The position numbers and the translations under genes were made by a program. Under the pieces are notes generated by a model, which saw only the letters and a program-made list of their open reading frames with translations, was not told the DNA's origin and made no database searches. Source: Rhizobiales bacterium 24-66-13 (lineage in GTDB: Bacteria > Pseudomonadota > Alphaproteobacteria > Rhizobiales > Xanthobacteraceae). From it: 48,658 nt of DNA. The DNA lies in assembly GCA_002257205.1 (NCBI GenBank), contig NCHM01000003.1:1-48658 (forward strand). The letters are read 5' to 3'. Numbering within the stretch: the first letter of the stretch is position 1; each line of letters starts with the position of its first letter. This document shows positions 44,388 to 48,658 of this stretch, piece after piece.

Positions 44388-45359
44388 CTATTCGGCTTCG
44401 ACCGCGCGGCGGTCCACCTTGCGTCGGCGTTCGGCATAGGTCTGCATCGCCTCCTTTCGGAAGCGGCCTGGCGACACGCCGGTCGCCCGGCTGAAAGCGT
44501 TGCTAAAGGCGCTCTCGGACCCATATCCGAGTGACCAGGCGATATCGGCAACGGAGTGATCTGTCTCGCTCAGCTCTCTTTCGGCCAGGCGCATCCGCCA
44601 GTTGAGCACGTAGGTCAAAGGCGGGATGCCAACGACATCGCGAAACTGTACCGCGAAGGATGTCCGCGACATTCCGGACAGCCTCGCCAGTTCCTCTAAA
44701 TTCCACGCATGCGACGGTTGAGCATGTATTTCTCGGAGCGCGATAGAGATGCGCCTGTCGTCAAGCGCGATGAGCCACCCAGATTTGTCCGATTTCGTGG
44801 ATTCGATGTGCAGCCGTAAAGCCTCCACGAACAACAGCTTTGCCAAGTGCATGATCGCAGTCGTCGAACCGGCGCGTTTGCGCTGCGTCTCCTCTGCCAA
44901 TTCTGTAAGGAGCCAGCGAAGCTTGGCGGCTTCGCTTCTCTGACCGTTGGCATGTACCAGCGGAGGGAGACTTTCCCGCAAAAAGCCGCATCGCTGCTCG
45001 TTGACCTCCAGCAGCCCTCCGATCATCATGAAATCGGAGCCGTCCCCGGCGCGCAGGTTGCCGTCTGCATCCCGTTCAAGCGGTGTGGAAGGAGCATTCG
45101 CCAGCCATTCCGCAGCGCTGGCGAGGATGACACCTGGGGCTCCGTTCGTGATTACGACGTCGCCGGCCTCGAAGCGAGCCGGAACGGCCGGGCTGCCTTC
45201 GGTCGACAGCCAGCACGTCCCTCGGACAACGGCAAGAAACTTGATCGCGTCCGAGCGCTTGAATTTTCGCGCCCATCCGCCTCCGGCAATGAGCGTGCCG
45301 GTCAGCACGCAGCGAGCATCGGCGAGATCAAGGACATCTGAGAGCGGGTCGGTGTGCAT
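44388..45359 (-). CDS. AraC-family regulator with cupin domain
   Basis: A 323-aa regulator. Starts MHTDPLSDVLDLADARCVLTG, the usual beginning of the cupin-6 AraC group; longer starts upstream are less family-like. The sensing domain includes GTCWLSTEG and FEAGDVVITNGAPG. The C-terminal HTH is WNLEELARLSGMSRTSFAVQFRDVVGIPPLTYVLNWRM with HSVADIAWSLGYGSESAFSNAFSRATGVSPGRFR. Divergent from the AKR gene 100 bp away, its likely target. Confidence 0.92.
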   Translation of the reverse strand: MHTDPLSDVLDLADARCVLTGTLIAGGGWARKFKRSDAIKFLAVVRGTCWLSTEGSPAVPARFEAGDVVITNGAPGVILASAAEWLANAPSTPLERDADGNLRAGDGSDFMMIGGLLEVNEQRCGFLRESLPPLVHANGQRSEAAKLRWLLTELAEETQRKRAGSTTAIMHLAKLLFVEALRLHIESTKSDKSGWLIALDDRRISIALREIHAQPSHAWNLEELARLSGMSRTSFAVQFRDVVGIPPLTYVLNWRMRLAERELSETDHSVADIAWSLGYGSESAFSNAFSRATGVSPGRFRKEAMQTYAERRRKVDRRAVEAE

Positions 45360-45458
45360 AATTGTACTATCTCGCATGAATCTCGCACGATCAATCATTC
45401 ATCATTCAAAGCGGACGTCTTATCAAGGAGCAACCCTCGCCAACCAAAGGAGTCCTGC

Positions 45459-46520
45459 ATGCCTCTTAACCATTTCATCACGCTGGGCCGGTCGGGCTTG
45501 CGCGTAAGTCCGCTGTGCCTCGGCTCCATGACATTTGGCGAAGACGCCGGCTGGGGTGCGAGCGAAGAAGTCTCGCATGAGATGATGTCTACCTATCTCG
45601 ATCGCGGCGGCAACTTCATCGATACGGCGAATATCTACACCGGCGGGCATTCCGAGACGATCGTCGGCGACTACCTTCGGCAGCGGGATGTTCGCCGCGA
45701 CGGGATCGTGCTGAGCACGAAGTTCTACTGCAATCTATTTCCCGGAGACCCCAACGGCGGCGGCGCGGGGCGCAAGGCGCTCATCCAGCAATGCGAGGCC
45801 TCGCTGAAGCGTCTGCAGACCGACTACATCGACATTTACTGGCTCCACAACTGGGATCAAACCGCGCCCGTCGAGGAGACGCTTCGCGGTCTCGACGATC
45901 TCGTGACGGCGGGCAAGATTCGCTACGTGGGATTCTCTGACATTCCCGCCTGGAAGACGGCTGAAGCTCAGACGATAGCCCACTTCCGCGGTTGGGAGCC
46001 GATCATCGCGCTGCAACTCGAATATTCGTTGCTTGAGCGCACAAGCGAGGGGGAACTCTTTCCGATGGCTCATGCGCTGGGAATGGGCATCATGCCCTGG
46101 TCACCTTTGAAGAGCGGGTTCCTGAGCGGCAAGTTCAAACGCGGGAACGGCGGCGATGTCGATACCAAGCGCACGGGCTTGGTGGGCGTCCCAAGCGAAG
46201 CCGACTACGACGTCATTGAGGCGGTCGCGGCCGTCGCTTCGGAAGCGGGCGTTAGTTCAGCGTCGGTCGCGCTGGCCTGGGTCCGGTCGCGGCCCGGAGT
46301 GAGTTCCACGCTTATCGGCGCGAGGCGTGTCGATCAGCTCCTCGCCAACCTCGATTCCATCGACCTCACGCTGTCGGCGGAGCAGATCAAGAAGCTCGAC
46401 GATGTCTCCAAGCCGAAGCTGAACTTTCCGGCCGAGAATAACGCAACGCTCGCCCCGATGCTCGGCTTTCCCGGCATGACGGTGGATGGGCGAACCGCGC
46501 CGGCACCATCGGGTCTTTAG
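45459..46520 (+). CDS. Aldo/keto reductase
   Basis: A 353-aa NADPH-dependent AKR of the YajO/Tas-like branch: LGRSGLRVSPLCLGSMTFG, Asp and Tyr in FIDTANIYTGG, Lys in LSTKFY, His in YWLHNWD, and the cofactor loop SSTLIGARRVDQL. Cytosolic, no signal. AAAGGAG at 45446-45452 sets the start. It is followed by the SDR gene 51 bp downstream, so the two are probably one operon under the divergent AraC regulator. Confidence 0.93.
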   Translation: MPLNHFITLGRSGLRVSPLCLGSMTFGEDAGWGASEEVSHEMMSTYLDRGGNFIDTANIYTGGHSETIVGDYLRQRDVRRDGIVLSTKFYCNLFPGDPNGGGAGRKALIQQCEASLKRLQTDYIDIYWLHNWDQTAPVEETLRGLDDLVTAGKIRYVGFSDIPAWKTAEAQTIAHFRGWEPIIALQLEYSLLERTSEGELFPMAHALGMGIMPWSPLKSGFLSGKFKRGNGGDVDTKRTGLVGVPSEADYDVIEAVAAVASEAGVSSASVALAWVRSRPGVSSTLIGARRVDQLLANLDSIDLTLSAEQIKKLDDVSKPKLNFPAENNATLAPMLGFPGMTVDGRTAPAPSGL

Positions 46521-46571
46521 GCTTAACCGCAACAAGCTGGCCCACGGCTTCATGAAAACGGAGATCTAGCA

Positions 46572-47585
46572 ATGACCACAGCACAGGCACCGATCGGCAG
46601 CGGGTTTGGCCGGGCTTCGACGACCGTGGACGTTATCAAGGGCGTCAACCTCGTAGGTCGTGTGGCGATCGTGACGGGCGGCTATTCGGGCCTTGGGCTT
46701 GAAACGGCGCGCACGCTCGCTTCCGCCGGCGCGCGGGTGATCGTGCCGGCGCGTGACGTCGAGCGCGCGCGCAAGGCCATCGCCGAAGCAGGCGGCGGCA
46801 TGGAGGTTCAATCGATGGACCTCACCGATCCCCACTCGATTGATCGCTTCGCACGCGACTTCGTTGAATCGGGTCTGCCGCTTCACCTGCTCATCAACAA
46901 CGCCGGCATCATGGCGCTCCCCGAGTTGAAGCGCGATGCGCATGGCAATGAGCTGCAGTTGTCCACCAACCACCTTGGCCATTTTCGACTGACCCTGCGG
47001 CTCTGGCCGGCACTTCAGCGGGCCGGTGGCGCGCGCGTCGTCTCGGTCTCGTCCGCCGGACACCGCTTCTCGCCGGTCGTTTTCGACGACATCAATTTCG
47101 AGCGCCGCGCCTATGAGCCTTTCAAGGCCTATGGTCAGTCGAAGACGGCCAACATCCTCTTCGCGGTCGCCCTCGACCGGCGCGGCAAGGAAGTGGGCAT
47201 CCGCGCGTTCGCGCTCCATCCCGGCGGGATCGCAGGAACCAATCTCGGTTCGCACGTCGGGGTGGAAATGCTGAAAAAGACCGGGTTCGTCGATGAGAAC
47301 GATCGGCCGGTCGTCGATCTGAGTCGCGACCTGAAATCGGTGCCGCAGGGAGCGGCCACCCACGTCTGGTGCGCAGTCAGCCCGCAGCTTGACGGCAAAG
47401 GCGGTGTGTACTGCGCCGATTCCGACATCACGCCCGTGCTGCCGGAGGGCGGTTCCGTCAATCTGGGCAGCGAAGATCGGGCCAATCGCCTGACCGGCGT
47501 CGAAGCCTATGCGATCGACCCGGACGCGGCCGAAAAGCTTTGGCGCAGAAGCGAGGAGATTACCGGTATCTCAGTCCAAAGCTGA
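46572..47585 (+). CDS. SDR-family oxidoreductase (retinol-dehydrogenase-like)
   Basis: A 337-aa SDR: VTGGYSGLGLETA cofactor motif at about 34-46, LLINNAGIMALP, STNHLGHFRLTLRLWPAL, VSVSSAGHRFSP, and catalytic YGQSK, then FALHPGGIAGTNL. The long C-terminus (GVYCADSDITPVLPEGG...GVEAYAIDP) is typical of this group. Substrate unknown. Second gene of the AKR-SDR operon. Its stop abuts the convergent FAD-desaturase relic. Confidence 0.92.
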   Translation: MTTAQAPIGSGFGRASTTVDVIKGVNLVGRVAIVTGGYSGLGLETARTLASAGARVIVPARDVERARKAIAEAGGGMEVQSMDLTDPHSIDRFARDFVESGLPLHLLINNAGIMALPELKRDAHGNELQLSTNHLGHFRLTLRLWPALQRAGGARVVSVSSAGHRFSPVVFDDINFERRAYEPFKAYGQSKTANILFAVALDRRGKEVGIRAFALHPGGIAGTNLGSHVGVEMLKKTGFVDENDRPVVDLSRDLKSVPQGAATHVWCAVSPQLDGKGGVYCADSDITPVLPEGGSVNLGSEDRANRLTGVEAYAIDPDAAEKLWRRSEEITGISVQS

Positions 47586-47931
47586 GGTGCCCGCAATGCG
47601 GAACTGAAGACTTTGAGGCTGACAGTCTTTTTTCAGTCAGGCTGGCAAACCCGCCCTGGCTAAAGATTCTGCAATTCGGCCGATCGACGTCGACGCCGCA
47701 CACTTCCTGCCATTGCGCGTGCAAGGTGCCGTCCGCATTGGAGCCAAGCAGCCGGTACAGGCAGGTCTCGAAGGTGTAATCGCCCCGTTTCCAACTGGTC
47801 GCCAGTCCACCTGGACTATCGTGCTATTCGAGAAGCTCGACCTCATAGCCACATTTTCGAGCGTAGACTGCTGCACACAACCCGGCGATGCCACCGCCAA
47901 TGATAACGATCATGCGACTTTGACTCGTCAT
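47586..47931 (-). pseudogene. Phytoene-desaturase-like FAD oxidoreductase, broken N-terminus
   Basis: MTSQSRMIVIIGGGIAGLCAAVYARKCGYEVELLE at 47931 is a classical FAD-binding dinucleotide motif (GxGxxG). A stop follows at once. In another frame the expected sequence continues: GGLATSWKRGDYTFETCLYRLLGSN and HAQWQEVCGVD, which I recognise from CrtI-like carotenoid/NAD(P)-FAD oxidoreductases. The rest, over 300 codons, is missing and the sequence runs into the SDR gene. Frameshifted and truncated. Confidence 0.75.
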
Positions 47932-48516
47932 GGCGACCCCATCTGATTGTAGTAAAGCGAGTATCAACAGCATCAGAGGCGCATGGCGTATTTGATCCGA
48001 GTCATAAGGCGGCGTGCGAAAGCACGACAAATTTTGTCCGTCGTGACGGAACTGATCGCGTGTGATTCCGCTGTGGACTGCGTGTGCCGGGTCATTTCTG
48101 AAGGCCTGACCCAGAAATCGCACCAGAACGACGCCAGCCTCGTTCGGCGTTTTCTGCGGAGCGGGTCCGGCGAAGATTGATCAAGGCCGCTTCTGGTGGC
48201 TCGATCAAAAATTATAACCAACGGCGCACTCCCGAGAGATTGCGGTGTTGCGATCACAGAGCGGGTGCCGTCGATGCGCCAATCCGTGTCCTTGAGGTTG
48301 AGGTGATCACGAGAAAGGCATTGGTCGTCTGCGGCATCCTTGCTTCGCTGCTATATGCTCATCGCGAATGCTCTCGGCGGCGTGGCATGGCCGGATGACG
48401 CGTCGCAAAGTGTCGGCGAACTGATGGCTGTGACCGCCAGCGTGCCGAAGCTTGCGCGGCATATCGAAGCCGCGATCAAAGCGGGCGGCTAATGCACGCC
48501 GTTCCGTAAGACCCCT
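47932..48516. other. Segment without a recognised gene
   Basis: Between the FAD relic and the IS630 fragment I see no gene I can name. A plus-strand reading ending VGELMAVTASVPKLARHIEAAIKAGG with stop at 48490-48492 looks protein-like and may be the 3' end of a decayed gene; its family is unknown to me. Confidence 0.3.
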
Positions 48517-48658
48517 GACGTAGAGCCCGACAACATCGTTGAGCTTATCGGCAAAGGCCGGATCGTTGGAGAGCTTGAACTGCCGCCAGCGGTGCGGGGC
48601 CAGACCATGGGCCTTCCAGATCTTCTGCACCGTGGAGACGGCCAGCCCCGCGACCTTG
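48517..48658 (-). mobile_element. IS630-family transposase fragment, cut by window end
   Basis: Minus strand from the window edge: KVAGLAVSTVQKIWKAHGLAPHRWRQFKLSNDPAFADKLNDVVGLYV is the HTH and linker before the DDE domain of IS630 transposases. After GLYV the expected catalytic part beginning near VDEKS is replaced by unrelated sequence, so the copy is truncated at about 48517. The 5' part lies outside the window. Confidence 0.8.

Noticed and set aside
44103-44534. Plus-strand ORF of 143 codons
   Set aside because: It runs antisense into the AraC gene and resembles no family I know.

Overview
The window reads as a high-GC alphaproteobacterial chromosome, most likely Hyphomicrobiales (Rhizobiales/Xanthobacteraceae-like). 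The reasons are codon use, the GuaA sequence, an AlpA/P4-type integrase pair, relics of a rhizobial-type conjugation cluster (DUF932, TraF, DUF736, lytic transglycosylase), and many LysR/AraC-controlled SDR and aldo-keto reductase genes. It starts inside guaA and then runs into accessory DNA for the rest of its length. I found no tRNA, rRNA or CRISPR.

Layout. (1) 1-1199: 3' part of guaA; its last bases form an integration site. (2) 1200-19971: first island. It carries a P4-type tyrosine integrase and AlpA regulator (1.5-3.0 kb), and a heavily decayed minus-strand mobility region (3.1-6.7 kb) with frameshifts and in-frame stops. A 5'-truncated phospholipase-D-like gene follows. The intact cargo is a 2175-aa autotransporter adhesin, a TIGR03032-type protein, and a 7TM sensor kinase plus OmpR-type response regulator. 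An IS66 end and a second att-like copy of the guaA tail (19960-19971) close the island. (3) 19972 to about 43933: second island-like segment with no integrase of its own, closed by a diverged third att-like copy. It ends with the same set of right-end repeats as the first island. (4) 43934-48658: more of the same redox cargo (AraC, AKR, SDR), then a broken FAD-desaturase-like gene and an IS630 transposase fragment cut by the window end.

The second segment is built from repeated small modules. Each has one regulator next to one to three redox, hydrolase or binding-protein genes. Four LysR genes of one subfamily all lie on the + strand, and the first three face intact leftward operons: dioxygenase/AKR/MBL hydrolase, lipocalin/SDR, and SDR/NTF2. 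The fourth faces an operon with a frameshifted AKR, an NTF2-like and an Atu4866-like gene. AraC regulators pair with an MFS exporter plus SDR, a dihydroflavonol-reductase-like gene, and an AKR. A MarR gene with a strong palindromic operator precedes an epimerase-like gene. A second + strand operon encodes DUF1330, SDR, DedA and a phospholipid-methyltransferase-like protein. Several redox proteins carry apparent Tat signals. The picture fits an inducible detoxification or catabolic reserve for carbonyl/quinone/aromatic compounds, but no substrate can be read from the sequence.

The most notable observation is the set of three guaA-tail-like att cores with matching flanking repeats (25 bp identical between the second and third). 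It suggests two islands placed in tandem at guaA, the second probably dependent on the first for integrase. Next are the MarR promoter/operator, a deletion that fused the 3' halves of a divergent TetR/SDR pair, and the adhesin/TIGR03032/two-component cargo.
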